Positions 9,089 through 18,193 of a stretch of 64,000 nucleotides of DNA are shown piece after piece. Each line of letters opens with the position of its first letter. The first letter of the stretch is position 1. This DNA is from CAJQND01 sp051010055. GTDB lineage: Bacteria; Pseudomonadota; Alphaproteobacteria; Rhizobiales; CAJQND01. Location of the stretch: contig JBPCVY010000044.1 in the NCBI GenBank assembly GCA_051010055.1, forward strand, positions 1-64,000, read 5' to 3'. The notes under the pieces were generated by a model that was not told the DNA's origin, ran no database searches, and saw nothing but the letters and a program-made list of their open reading frames with translations. The translations under genes were made by a program, and so were the position numbers.

Positions 9089-10293
9089 CCGAAACTGCTC
9101 GTGCGCACGCTGACACACTTGCGGTTCACAAGGTCTGGGGCCAGCGTCAGACCAAGGCCTGCGCCATTGGGAACTGTTATAAACCCTTTCTCTATTTGCG
9201 GCAGGGCATCCACATACTCGTGATACCAGCCATAATAGAAGGCGCGGGCAATTTCCTGCTCATTCACATTCTGGCAGGACAGCGCGAGATGGGTTGAACC
9301 AACCAACGTAACGGGGCCGGAACAATCGTGAAATGCTATGGGCTTTGAGTATTTTCCGGCCAACGCGGCCGCCTCGCGCCCAAATGTGATGCCGCCGCCC
9401 CAGGTAACATCCACTATCAATGTGGAGAGAGCTTCTGCTTCAAGTGCGCTGCGGATTTGGCCGAGACCGCCCAGGGTTTCACCACCCGCAAGAGGCGCGC
9501 TGGTGGATGCGCCCAATGCGCTCAGGTCGGTAAACCTGTCCATCCAGACAGGGTCTTCCACCCAGTCAATTTCCAGCGGTTCCAGCGCGGAGCAAATTTT
9601 TTGAGCTGCCGGCAGCGACCAAAGTCCATGCAGTTCAGCCTTCAAGCGCATGGTGTTGCCATGGGCCTTGCGCACTTTTTCAAATGGCGCAAGCGCCATC
9701 TTTAGATCCGCAGCTGAAATATCCATTCCATCGGCTGCGCCTGCTGCGAAATCAAAGGGCCATATTTTCATTGATGAGATGCCGGTTGAAAGCAAATCGG
9801 AAGCCAGCTCATCGGCCCGGTTAAGAAATGCGTCAAGGTCTTCATATGTCCTGGCCTTGCCGCCCTCTCCCGGAAGACCGAAGTTCCCCGGCTTCACTTC
9901 TGACGTTTTTGATACGTAATCCGGACCGGCACAGGTGTTGTAGACCTTGATCTTTTCTCGGCATGCCCCGCCCAGCAATGCGTGGAGCGGTTTACCTGCC
10001 GCTTTGCCAGCAATATCCCATAACGCCACATCAACTGCTGAAAGGGCCCGCATTTCTGCCCCGGTTCCAGCGAACCCCACATAGGGGCGCATCTTCTTGT
10101 TCAGCGCGTCGATTTCAGATGCATTTCCGCCAAGAATGAGCGGGGCAATGCGCTCATGGATATCGGCCTCCACCGCACCTGCGCCAAACCATGTCTCGCC
10201 CAGCCCGGTGAGGCCGTTTTCGGTATCAATTTCCACCCAGATAACGCTGGGGCGGGCATCGGTTCTGATTGTTCTGATTGCGGTGATCTTCAT
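9085..10293 (-). CDS. mandelate racemase/muconate lactonizing enzyme family protein (enolase superfamily)
   Basis: A 402-residue enolase-superfamily enzyme with the N-terminal capping domain and C-terminal barrel. Metal-ligand regions can be seen as LKAELHGLW, DWVEDPVW and AGGETLGG, followed by LIVDVTWGGG and AFHDCSGPV, which carry the Asp-His acid/base pair. The E-x-H of the first ligand strand resembles the sugar-acid dehydratase subgroup (galactonate dehydratase type has D-x-H) more than true mandelate racemases. It probably abstracts a proton alpha to a carboxylate, giving dehydration, epimerisation or cycloisomerisation. It runs against the operon and is divergent from the MFS gene; the shared locus suggests the same pathway. 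Confidence 0.85.
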   Translation of the reverse strand: MKITAIRTIRTDARPSVIWVEIDTENGLTGLGETWFGAGAVEADIHERIAPLILGGNASEIDALNKKMRPYVGFAGTGAEMRALSAVDVALWDIAGKAAGKPLHALLGGACREKIKVYNTCAGPDYVSKTSEVKPGNFGLPGEGGKARTYEDLDAFLNRADELASDLLSTGISSMKIWPFDFAAGAADGMDISAADLKMALAPFEKVRKAHGNTMRLKAELHGLWSLPAAQKICSALEPLEIDWVEDPVWMDRFTDLSALGASTSAPLAGGETLGGLGQIRSALEAEALSTLIVDVTWGGGITFGREAAALAGKYSKPIAFHDCSGPVTLVGSTHLALSCQNVNEQEIARAFYYGWYHEYVDALPQIEKGFITVPNGAGLGLTLAPDLVNRKCVSVRTSSFG

Positions 10294-10527
10294 CTCAGGT
10301 GCCCCGTTTCAACAGAAACTCATATTGCTGCAAAACCGGCAGGGCTGTCACCTGTCATCGCAACAGGCCATCATCCCGCATCCCGGAAAGCATGCCGCTT
10401 AAAACAACCGCCCGCCAATTTTTCTCGACGCAGGCGAACGGGCGGGGCATTCTTGGCCCAGAAATTATTGCGGGCACTCGAAAGCAACCCCATTCCAATC
10501 AGCAACAACATCAAGCAGGAAACGTCC
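10294..10527. promoter_or_regulatory. divergent promoter region between enolase-family gene and MFS gene
   Basis: A 234-base spacer separates the start of the minus-strand enolase-family gene from the ATG of the plus-strand transporter, so it must hold promoters for both unless the transporter is read from elsewhere. It contains an inverted repeat, CCGCCCG at 10408-10414 and CGGGCGG at 10439-10445, with 24 bases between the arms. This could be a regulator site or a stem-loop. No convincing -35/-10 pair was found, and no regulator gene for the cluster lies in the window. Confidence 0.35.
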
Positions 10528-11811
10528 ATGCCAGGTGGAGCACGAGCGGAAATTGTTTCAAATCTCAATGGCCGCTTGTTTTACGGCTGGGTGATTGTGG
10601 CAGTTGCCAGTCTTGGGGTTTTCGCGAGCGGGCCGGGGCAGTCGCACACTTTTTCCGTTTTCGTGCAGCCGATAAGCAAAGACCTTGGCATTTCAAGTGC
10701 AACAATCGCCACCGCATATGGTCTGGCGACATTGGCGGCAGCATTTCTGCTGCCGAAGATGGGCCAGCTGGTCGACCGGCATGGCCCGCGCCGCATGTTG
10801 TTTGTCATTGTGATTGCGCTTGGCCTGGCCTGCTTGTTTTTTGGTGCAGCGGCAAACTTCCTGTGGCTGGCGGTTGGCTTTGCATTGCTCAGGTTTTTCG
10901 GCCAGGGCTCATTTTTGTTGGGGTGCGCCAACCTAGTCTCCCAATGGTTCTCCAAAGGGCGCGGGTTCGCCATGAGCCTAATGGCGCTTGGTTTTGGTAT
11001 ATCCATGGCCGTGCACCCACCGCTGGCCCAGTATCTTCTTGATGAAATTGGCTGGCGCAACGCCTGGTTTGTCATGGGCGCACTCACGTGGCTCACCATG
11101 CTGCCGCCGATTGCGCTTCTTGTTCTCGACAAGCCGGAGGAGGTTGGACTGCGACCTGATGGTGCAGCCCCCGATGAAGATGAGCAATCCAATGGCGCTG
11201 GCGCCTCGGGCCTCACCTTGTCGGAAGCGTTGAAGGAACCGAGTTTCTACATTCTGTCAGCAGGGTGGTTTTCCATCGCCATGCTCATCACCACTTTGCA
11301 CTTCTACCAGGTTTCCGTTCTCACCAGCCAAGGCATCTCCACCGAAACCGCCGCCAGAGCCTTCACCATTTCGGCGATTACGATGGTTGCCGCCATGCCA
11401 CTGGTGGGCAAGGCGTTCGACACCTTCCGCACCCGCTATGTGTACGCGACCGCCCTTTTCGTCACCGCCGCATCACTTGTTGCAATCACCTACGCGACCG
11501 GGCTTGCAAGCGCCATGGTTTATGCAGTGCTGTTTGGCATCAACAACGCTTTTACAATGACCATGTTCGGCTACATCTGGCCGCGTTATTTCGGCCGCAA
11601 GCACTTGGGGGCGATACAGGGGACAGGGCAAATGATTGGCGTGGTGGGGGCATCTCTCGGGCCGTTACCGGTAGGGCTTGCCTTTGATTATGCAGACAGC
11701 GCCAATCTTACCATCCGTGTTCTTGCGCTGTTGCCGGTTGCTGCAGCGTTTGCCGGGCTTATTTTCCTGCGCACCCCGCAAGCGGTTACAGGCGAGGAAC
11801 ATTTGGAATAA
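10528..11811 (+). CDS. MFS transporter, monocarboxylate/oxalate-formate antiporter type
   Basis: A 427-residue major facilitator permease with about twelve hydrophobic segments and the loop 2-3 signature GQLVDRHGPRRM. The opening (RLFYGWVIVAVA, then FSVFVQPI) is typical of the oxalate:formate/monocarboxylate porter branch. The ATG at 10528 is chosen because it has AGGA about 8 bases upstream and begins right at the conserved cytoplasmic N-terminus; the open frame continues upstream without family similarity. Probable uptake of the cluster's acid substrate. The homocysteine methyltransferase-like gene follows after 25 bases, likely on the same transcript. Confidence 0.85.
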   Translation: MPGGARAEIVSNLNGRLFYGWVIVAVASLGVFASGPGQSHTFSVFVQPISKDLGISSATIATAYGLATLAAAFLLPKMGQLVDRHGPRRMLFVIVIALGLACLFFGAAANFLWLAVGFALLRFFGQGSFLLGCANLVSQWFSKGRGFAMSLMALGFGISMAVHPPLAQYLLDEIGWRNAWFVMGALTWLTMLPPIALLVLDKPEEVGLRPDGAAPDEDEQSNGAGASGLTLSEALKEPSFYILSAGWFSIAMLITTLHFYQVSVLTSQGISTETAARAFTISAITMVAAMPLVGKAFDTFRTRYVYATALFVTAASLVAITYATGLASAMVYAVLFGINNAFTMTMFGYIWPRYFGRKHLGAIQGTGQMIGVVGASLGPLPVGLAFDYADSANLTIRVLALLPVAAAFAGLIFLRTPQAVTGEEHLE

Positions 11812-11836
11812 AATCGCACCGGAAAGTGAGCAGACC

Positions 11837-12766
11837 ATGAGTTACGAAAATATGAAAAGCAAACTCGCCGAAGGTGGTGTTGTCATTCTTGATGGCGGCA
11901 CGGGCACTGAGCTTGAGCGGCGCGGCGTCGATATGAACCCTGAAGCATGGTGCGGGGTTGCAACCCTTGAGGCCGAAGAAACCCTGGTGGAGGTCCACAA
12001 GGATTACATAAGGGCCGGTGCGGAAGTTATCACCGCGAACACATTCGCATCATCAAGGCTCATGCTTTCCCCGGCAGGTTTTGCCGATAGCGTGGATGAA
12101 GTAAACCGCAAGGCGGTCCGCGCCGCCCATAAAGCATGCGCTGAACTTGGCGCAGAGAATGTGCTTATCGCCGGGTCTCTCTCCCATATGGTGCCCATTG
12201 CCCCAGAAACTGCAAAGCCCGACCCTGCCCGAATTCCTGACAATACCGCTCTGGCTGACGCCTTTGGCGAGCTGGCGCAAATCCACAAGCAAGAAGGTTG
12301 CGACCTCATCTTGATGGAGATGATGTATGATCCGGGGCGCATGGAACTTGCCCTTGCAGCTGCCGGTGCAACCGGCCTTCCGGTTTGGGCCGGATTGTCG
12401 GCGCGGCGTGCAGATGATGGTGCGGTTTTGAGCTTTGCCGCCCATGAAGACATTGCTTATGGGGAAATCGTGGCGCTTGCATCACGTCACAAGCCCGATG
12501 CCATCGGTACCATGCATACCCCCTCCAACCTGATTTCGGATTGCGATGCAATTATTGCACAGGAGTTTGACGGAGCCCGCATGGCCTATCCGGATAGCGG
12601 TTACTTCAAGATGCCGAGCTGGCAGTTTGAGGACATTATACCGCCGGAGGAATTTGCCGCCTATGCAGATGAGTGGAAAACGGCCGGTGTACAAATCATT
12701 GGCGGCTGTTGCGGGCTGTCGCCTAAACACATTCAAGCCCTCGCCCCGTTGAAGTCTGCCTCATAG
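11837..12766 (+). CDS. homocysteine S-methyltransferase family protein with altered zinc site
   Basis: A 309-residue barrel of the homocysteine methyltransferase family (MmuM, BHMT, MetH N-terminus). The opening DGGTGTELERRG and the C-terminal zinc motif GGCCG (C291, C292) are clear. The usual middle zinc ligand, in an N-C motif, is replaced: the sequence there is GTMHTP, with M226-H227. Histidine might serve as the third ligand, or the specificity may have changed. The ATG at 11837 follows a GTGAG purine stretch and begins at the family N-terminus. It lies 25 bases after the MFS gene, so it may take a methyl group from a methylated nutrient imported by that transporter. Confidence 0.8.
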   Translation: MSYENMKSKLAEGGVVILDGGTGTELERRGVDMNPEAWCGVATLEAEETLVEVHKDYIRAGAEVITANTFASSRLMLSPAGFADSVDEVNRKAVRAAHKACAELGAENVLIAGSLSHMVPIAPETAKPDPARIPDNTALADAFGELAQIHKQEGCDLILMEMMYDPGRMELALAAAGATGLPVWAGLSARRADDGAVLSFAAHEDIAYGEIVALASRHKPDAIGTMHTPSNLISDCDAIIAQEFDGARMAYPDSGYFKMPSWQFEDIIPPEEFAAYADEWKTAGVQIIGGCCGLSPKHIQALAPLKSAS

Positions 12767-12918
12767 TCCAGCAGATCAAACGCCTCAAAACCGCCCCGAT
12801 TAAATCCCACTTTTACCCTCGGGCGGATGGGTAACGTTAACAAAGGGTCAACCGGCGCAATTTAGAAACTGTTTATGCCAGAAGGCGGCTTTAACAGGAT
12901 TATTCGCCAAAGTATCTA

Positions 12919-15075
12919 ATGGGATTGTTCCGCTCCACCGAGAAAAAACCGCCAGTACGGCGGAAGAAGAAAACCGGCGCAAAAAAGAAGCCGGCAGCGC
13001 GCAAACCTGCACGCACAAAGGCCAGTGAACCGCAGACCGAAACCCGCCAGACCCGCCGTGAGCGGCGCCTGAAGCGTGAAAAGTCCCTCGGCATGCGGGT
13101 TGCCTACTGGTCGCTTGTTCTGGCCATGTGGGGCACTATCGCGCTTGTTGCGCTAGCCGGTTATGTGGTGTTCGCCATTCCCAACCAGGATGTCTACACC
13201 CTTCCCAAGCGCCAGGACGGTATCATTCTGCTTGCGGAAAATGGTGAAGTACTCGCCGAAAGTGGTTCGTTTCTTGGCGATGATGTGCGCCTTTCAGCTT
13301 TGCCCGATTATGTTCCCAAGGCGCTGATTGCCATTGAAGACAGAAGGTTCCGCAGTCACTTTGGGATTGATGTGTACGGCCTTGGCCGCGCCATGTATGC
13401 CAACCTCAGTGCTGGGCGCATTGTGCAGGGCGGTTCAACCATTACCCAACAACTGGCAAAGAACCTGTTCCTAGAACCGAGGCGCACGCTGCACAGAAAG
13501 GTTCAGGAAGCCATTCTGGCACTGTGGCTTGAGCACAAATATACAAAGGACGAAATTCTCCAGCTTTATCTGAACCGCGTCTATTATGGCGCTGGTGCCC
13601 ACGGCATAGAAGCTGCGGCTAGAGCATATTACTCGAAATCGGCTCAGGATCTTAGCCTGGCGGAAGCAGCCGCCATGGCCGCACTGCTCAAGGCCCCTTC
13701 ACGCTACAACCCGAAAGCCTCAAAGAAGAAATCCCGCGACCGCACCAAGCTGGTGCTGAGTAACATGGCCGAGCAAGGGTACATTTCAAACAAGCAGGCG
13801 CGGCTGGCAATCAACAATCCGGCGGCTGTTAAAGCCAGCGATTATGTGCCGGCAACACAGTATGTTGTCGATTGGGTGCGCGGGCTCGTGCCGCAATATA
13901 CGGGCCACAAGGCTGAAGGCCTCATTATCCAGACAACCATCAACTCCAAGCTTCAGCATGCATCGGAAAAGGCGTTGCGCAAGCGACTCTTCAGCCTTGG
14001 CAAAAAGCAGCGGGCAAGCCAGGGCGCCCTTGTTCTCATGTCGCCTCATGGCGCGGTGCGCGCTCTGGTGGGCGGGAAGTCATACAAGAAAAGCCAGTTC
14101 AACCGCGCCGTTAAAGCGCAGCGCCAACCGGGCTCCGCCTTCAAACCTTTTGTCTATTTGACGGCTGTAAACGCCGGCTACCGCCCGAACACCACCGTTT
14201 ATGATGAGCCGTTCTGCATCGGCGGCTGGTGCCCGAAAAACTATAACAAACGCTATGCCGGCGCGGTCAGCTTGAAGTCTTCATTGGCCCATTCGCTGAA
14301 CACGGTGGCGGTACGGCTTGCAGTTGAGATGGGACCACGGAATGTGGCCGATACGGCAAGGGCCATGGGCATACGCTCGAAAATCTCGCCGAATGCCTCC
14401 ATCGCTCTCGGCACATCGGAGGTGAACCTTCTTGAACTCACAACCGCCTATGCACCGTTTGCCAATGGCGGTGATGGCGTGTTTGCGCATGTCATCAAAC
14501 GCATTGTCGCCAAGGACGGGCGCATTTTGTACGAGCGCCAAGGCACTGGCCCGGGCCGGGTTCTGTCAGGGCGCTCCGTGGGTGTCATGAATGCTATATT
14601 GTCTGAAGTGGTGACATCAGGCACCGGCAAGCGGGCCAAGGTGAAAGGCCAGATTGTTGCCGGCAAGACAGGCACTACCCAGTCTTACAAAGATGCCTGG
14701 TTCATTGGCTATTCTTCTTACTATGTGGCGGGGGTTTGGGTTGGGAATGACAATTCAAAGCCCATGCGGCGCACAACTGGCGGCGGTTTGCCAGCCCTTA
14801 TCTGGAACGATGTCATGACCGTTGCCCATGCCGGTTTACCGGCCCAGGTTCTGCCCGGTTCCCCTGAGGCAGATGACCCAGGCTTTGAACTGCCACCGTT
14901 TGAAATGGATGGGGAGTTCCTGCGCCGCGGGCGCGACAGCCTTGCCGGTCTGTTCAAAAGCATATTTGGAGGTGCACCGGAACGGGTGCACAATCGCGAA
15001 GCCCGCCAGCATCGCCGTGAAGAACGCAGACGCCGCCGTGAAGAACGCCGGCAATGGGAACTTGATAACCGTTAA
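12919..15075 (+). CDS. penicillin-binding protein 1A, bifunctional transglycosylase/transpeptidase
   Basis: Class A penicillin-binding protein that polymerises and crosslinks peptidoglycan, 718 residues. The order is a very basic Lys/Arg-rich cytoplasmic tail (1-55), one membrane anchor (about 60-87), a GT51 transglycosylase with catalytic E140 in IEDRRFRSHFG, and a transpeptidase with S406-x-x-K409, SLN at 459-461 and KTGT at 583-586. The C-terminus ends in an arginine-rich repeat-like tail. It is shorter than classical PBP1A/MrcA because the OB-like insert is missing, as in PbpF/Pbp1-type alphaproteobacterial enzymes. It is a single transcription unit after a 152-base gap; the stop lies 6 bases from the convergent metalloprotease. 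Confidence 0.92.
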   Translation: MGLFRSTEKKPPVRRKKKTGAKKKPAARKPARTKASEPQTETRQTRRERRLKREKSLGMRVAYWSLVLAMWGTIALVALAGYVVFAIPNQDVYTLPKRQDGIILLAENGEVLAESGSFLGDDVRLSALPDYVPKALIAIEDRRFRSHFGIDVYGLGRAMYANLSAGRIVQGGSTITQQLAKNLFLEPRRTLHRKVQEAILALWLEHKYTKDEILQLYLNRVYYGAGAHGIEAAARAYYSKSAQDLSLAEAAAMAALLKAPSRYNPKASKKKSRDRTKLVLSNMAEQGYISNKQARLAINNPAAVKASDYVPATQYVVDWVRGLVPQYTGHKAEGLIIQTTINSKLQHASEKALRKRLFSLGKKQRASQGALVLMSPHGAVRALVGGKSYKKSQFNRAVKAQRQPGSAFKPFVYLTAVNAGYRPNTTVYDEPFCIGGWCPKNYNKRYAGAVSLKSSLAHSLNTVAVRLAVEMGPRNVADTARAMGIRSKISPNASIALGTSEVNLLELTTAYAPFANGGDGVFAHVIKRIVAKDGRILYERQGTGPGRVLSGRSVGVMNAILSEVVTSGTGKRAKVKGQIVAGKTGTTQSYKDAWFIGYSSYYVAGVWVGNDNSKPMRRTTGGGLPALIWNDVMTVAHAGLPAQVLPGSPEADDPGFELPPFEMDGEFLRRGRDSLAGLFKSIFGGAPERVHNREARQHRREERRRRREERRQWELDNR

Positions 15076-15081
15076 AAGCGC

Positions 15082-15867
15082 TTAGTCACCATAGCGGTGC
15101 AGCTGGGAACCGTTTTTCTTCAGCCATTGGCGCGAACTGCCGGTGTGCGCGCAATAGTCTTCAACCAGCTTCCAGAACCTGGCGCTGTGGTTCATTTCCT
15201 TCAGGTGGGCAACCTCGTGGACGGCCACATAATCAAGCACCTGCGCCGGGGCCAGTATGAGCCGCCAGGAAAAGGACAGCGAGCCCGATGAGGAGCACGA
15301 CCCCCACCGGCTTGATTGATCGCGCACTGAAAGCCGCTTGAAGGAAAGTCCCATTTCATCTGCATAATGGGCGCAGGCCTTCGTCAAATCTTCCCGGGCC
15401 TGGCGTTTCAGCCAATCACGAACCCTCCGGGCAACATGGGGTTCTTCGCCGGCAACGCACAAGCGAGGCGGGCGCTCACTATCATGCTCCTCGGTCCACA
15501 CAGTGCCGCGCTCATTTGTCCTGTGATCAATGAGATGAAGCGTGCCGCGCACCGGTATGAGCGCGCCCTCTGCAAACGGAACCCGGTCAATTCTTTTGCC
15601 CAGGTGCGTGCGTATCCATGAAGCGTGATCGATAGCAAATTTTAGCGCTGCATCGCGGCCAATGCCCGGTGGCAATGTGAGCGTTACCCCTTCGCCCTTG
15701 CGGTCAATGCGCATAATGATGCGGCGCGCGCGGCCGTTGCGGCGGAAGGTAACGGGCACCAACCTGCCATCAATCGTGATGCTTGCCTGTTTCACGCCGC
15801 CATCTGCCTGGGGCGTAATAAGCTTGCGCAAGTTTGCTAGAGCCACGTGCTGCTCCCCGCGAATCAC
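15082..15867 (-). CDS. YgjP-like (M48/DUF45) metal-dependent hydrolase
   Basis: A 261-residue zinc metallopeptidase-like protein of the YgjP/DUF45 family. The HEVAH zinc motif is at 217-221, with a third ligand H227 in NHSARFW, and the preceding family block SSRWGSC is present. N-terminal family strands include R-R-I-I-M-R. No signal peptide, so it should be cytosolic. Family function is poorly known. The start was taken as the first ATG; a later in-frame start near residue 30 would also keep the family domain, so the N-terminus is uncertain. Convergent with the PBP gene. Confidence 0.83.
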   Translation of the reverse strand: MIRGEQHVALANLRKLITPQADGGVKQASITIDGRLVPVTFRRNGRARRIIMRIDRKGEGVTLTLPPGIGRDAALKFAIDHASWIRTHLGKRIDRVPFAEGALIPVRGTLHLIDHRTNERGTVWTEEHDSERPPRLCVAGEEPHVARRVRDWLKRQAREDLTKACAHYADEMGLSFKRLSVRDQSSRWGSCSSSGSLSFSWRLILAPAQVLDYVAVHEVAHLKEMNHSARFWKLVEDYCAHTGSSRQWLKKNGSQLHRYGD

Positions 15868-15903
15868 CTATCCGGAAACAAGTATCGCGCAACGGGCGCG
15901 CGG

Positions 15904-17142
15904 TTACGAGGCTTTTGGATTGGACGCAATAAAGTCTGAAATGCGCGGCGCAATTTCAGCGCGGAAGCGCGAGCCGTTGAAAACACCATAGTGGCCGACA
16001 CCCTTTTGCAGGTAGTGGGCCCGCTTTTCCTCAGGTATACTGATGCACAGATCGTGGGCGGCTTCGGTCTGGCCGACACCGGAAATATCATCGCGCTCAC
16101 CTTCAACGGTTAGCAAGGCGGTCTTGGTAATTTTCGATGGATCGATCAACTGCTCGCGATGAGTGAAAGTTCCCTCTGGCAGCGCATGCTCAATGAAAAC
16201 CTTTTCAACCGTCTGGAGGTAGAACTCAGCGGTGAGGTCCATCACTGAAAGATATTCGTCGTAGAAGTCTTCATGTTTTTCAGCGCTGTCACCATCCCCC
16301 TCCACAAGGTGCCAGAACAGCTCCTTATGGGCATCAATGTGCCTGTCAAGGTTCATGGTCATGAAGCCGGTAAGCTGCATGAACCCCGGATAGACATCGC
16401 GCATCATGCCCGGATTGGGAAACGGAACCTTGACGATGGCGTTGCGGCGGAAAAAGTCGATGCCCTTTTCCATGGCCAGATTGTTGACCACCGTTGAGTT
16501 GCGTCTTGTGTCGATAGGTCCGCCCATCAAGGTCATAGAAGCGGGCACGCACCGGTCATTGTTTTCAGACATCAAAGAAACCGCTGCCAGAACCGGCACC
16601 GATGGCTGGCACACCGCCATGATGTGAACGTCCGGCCCCAGGTGCTGCAGCATTTCGATGATGTAATCGATGTAGTCATCAAGATCGAAGCGGCCCATGG
16701 CCAGCGGCACTTCGCGGGCATCAACCCAGTCGGTCATATATACTTCATGGTTCGGCAGCATGGTTTGCACAGTGCCGCGCAACAAGGTTGCATAGTGGCC
16801 GGACATGGGCGCCACAATCAAAAGATTGGGCTGCTGCTTATAGCGGGTAATGCCGCGTGATTTTTCAAAATGAACTAAATTGCAAAATGGCTTGGACCAT
16901 ACGGTGCGTTCGCCCACTTCCACCCTTTCACCGGCGACCGTAGTGCTTTCTACACCCCATTCCGGCTTGCCATACCGGCGGGTAACCCGCTCGAACATAT
17001 CAAGGCCGGCGGCGGCCGTTTTGCCGATTTGCGTTTCCGCCAGCGGGTTCATGGGGTTTTTCCAAAAGAACCTTCCCGCATTCGCCGCCGCACGCATGGG
17101 CGCAAGCAGGGCATGGTTCATCTCGTAAACATGATAAAGCAC
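15904..17142 (-). CDS. phaZ: intracellular poly(3-hydroxybutyrate) depolymerase
   Basis: Alpha/beta-hydrolase that mobilises stored PHB granules, 412 residues. The N-terminal region (MLYHVYEMNHALLAPMR) is typical of PhaZ1-type intracellular depolymerases. The nucleophile elbow is a cysteine, C178 in VCQPSVP, as in the Ralstonia enzyme, instead of the lipase-box serine. The C-terminal KGVGHYGVFNG carries the catalytic histidine. The start is a GTG at 17142 with a strong AAGGAGT at 17149-17155 upstream. It implies that the organism makes polyhydroxyalkanoate. The 220-base upstream gap holds an inverted repeat, noted separately. Confidence 0.92.
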   Translation of the reverse strand: MLYHVYEMNHALLAPMRAAANAGRFFWKNPMNPLAETQIGKTAAAGLDMFERVTRRYGKPEWGVESTTVAGERVEVGERTVWSKPFCNLVHFEKSRGITRYKQQPNLLIVAPMSGHYATLLRGTVQTMLPNHEVYMTDWVDAREVPLAMGRFDLDDYIDYIIEMLQHLGPDVHIMAVCQPSVPVLAAVSLMSENNDRCVPASMTLMGGPIDTRRNSTVVNNLAMEKGIDFFRRNAIVKVPFPNPGMMRDVYPGFMQLTGFMTMNLDRHIDAHKELFWHLVEGDGDSAEKHEDFYDEYLSVMDLTAEFYLQTVEKVFIEHALPEGTFTHREQLIDPSKITKTALLTVEGERDDISGVGQTEAAHDLCISIPEEKRAHYLQKGVGHYGVFNGSRFRAEIAPRISDFIASNPKAS

Positions 17143-17277
17143 AAAAAACTCCTTCCGCTGCCGCGGTCAGTTCCTGGCGCAGAACCCAAAAAGAGCATCC
17201 ACGCACAACTTGCGCGGTTTACAAACTTTTTTCTCTGATAAGGCCCCTTCGCCCGTATGTGTTGATTGTGCGATGCA

Positions 17278-17334
17278 AAATCGTTGCGGTCAACCGCTGA
17301 AATGTCACTTTTTTGAAAGCATTTGCAACGATTT
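17278..17334. repeat. 10-bp inverted repeat upstream of phaZ
   Basis: AAATCGTTGC at 17278-17287 is repeated in inverted orientation as GCAACGATTT at 17325-17334, separated by 37 bases. Including flanks, both arms read GCAAA(A)TCGTTGC. The repeat is in the gap between phaZ (start 17142) and the end of the ABC permease gene. Several TGC/GCA triplets lie around it, which is the kind of base pattern bound by PhaR-type PHB regulators, but the exact motif is not met. Candidate operator or hairpin. Confidence 0.4.
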
Positions 17335-17362
17335 GCGAGCGATTGGCTGATTTTGCAAGTGC

Positions 17363-18193
17363 TCACTCGCCAGTATTCATCAAAGTACCTTTGCGCCGTG
17401 CATCATTGAAAAACCACATAAAGGCAACCGCCCCTGCAGCCAGATAAAGCACATTGAGTGCCAGTGCCGCCAGCATAAGATCTGGCCGGGCCTCGCCGTC
17501 GATCAAAATAGCCCTGAGACCTTCGAAAACATAAGTTGGCGCAAGTGAAAGCGAGACCGGTTGCAGCCATTCCGGCAATGCGCTTACCGGGTAATAGACA
17601 CAGCAAATGGTGAGGAGGATAAAAATGAGGCTCCATGCCAAATGCTCGGCCCCCAACCCGTAGCGGAGCAACAGCCCGCACACGAACATGCCAACCGCCC
17701 AGCTAGTCAGCATGAGATTGAAAAAGAACGCCACGGACCACAGGCCGAGCGCGTAAAGATCAAAACCGAAATACCATACCGCCATCATGGTGACGGGAAT
17801 GAGCCCGATCAGCACGCGAATTATGGACATGGTGGCAAGGGCCATCAAAAGCTCGTATGAGCGCAAGGGGCTTACCATCAAGTGGCCGAGATTGCGCGAC
17901 CACATCTCTTCCAGAAATGACAGATTGAACCCGATCTGGCCGCGGAAAAGGACATCCCACAACAACATGGCGCCGACCAGCGAACCGCCAATAATAGCGA
18001 ACTTTCCTGATTGTTCGGCAAGCCAAACCTGCAAGAAACCCCACATGAAGAGCTGCACGGTGGGCCAATAGATCAAATCGATGATGCGCGGCGGCGACGA
18101 TTTCAGCAAATACCAATGGCGCAAGACCATCGCGCTGATGCGTTCGAACGCCGACCCGGTTGGCGCCCGCAGCTCGTATGTTCCGCTACTCAC
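17363..18193 (-). CDS. ABC-2 type transporter permease
   Basis: A 276-residue integral membrane protein of the ABC-2 exporter family (NodJ/DrrB-like), with about six hydrophobic helices and the motif FEGLRAILIDG late in the protein. It overlaps the ATPase gene by 8 bases and so forms a two-gene exporter. Cargo cannot be told from sequence; family members export drugs, polysaccharides or lipo-oligosaccharides. The pair lies back-to-back with the ActS sensor kinase. Confidence 0.85.
   Translation of the reverse strand: MSSGTYELRAPTGSAFERISAMVLRHWYLLKSSPPRIIDLIYWPTVQLFMWGFLQVWLAEQSGKFAIIGGSLVGAMLLWDVLFRGQIGFNLSFLEEMWSRNLGHLMVSPLRSYELLMALATMSIIRVLIGLIPVTMMAVWYFGFDLYALGLWSVAFFFNLMLTSWAVGMFVCGLLLRYGLGAEHLAWSLIFILLTICCVYYPVSALPEWLQPVSLSLAPTYVFEGLRAILIDGEARPDLMLAALALNVLYLAAGAVAFMWFFNDARRKGTLMNTGE

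Noticed and set aside
1..12766. Catabolic cluster as a mobile island
   Set aside because: No integrase, transposase, tRNA or direct repeats, and base use looks like the neighbours; only the right boundary is in view.
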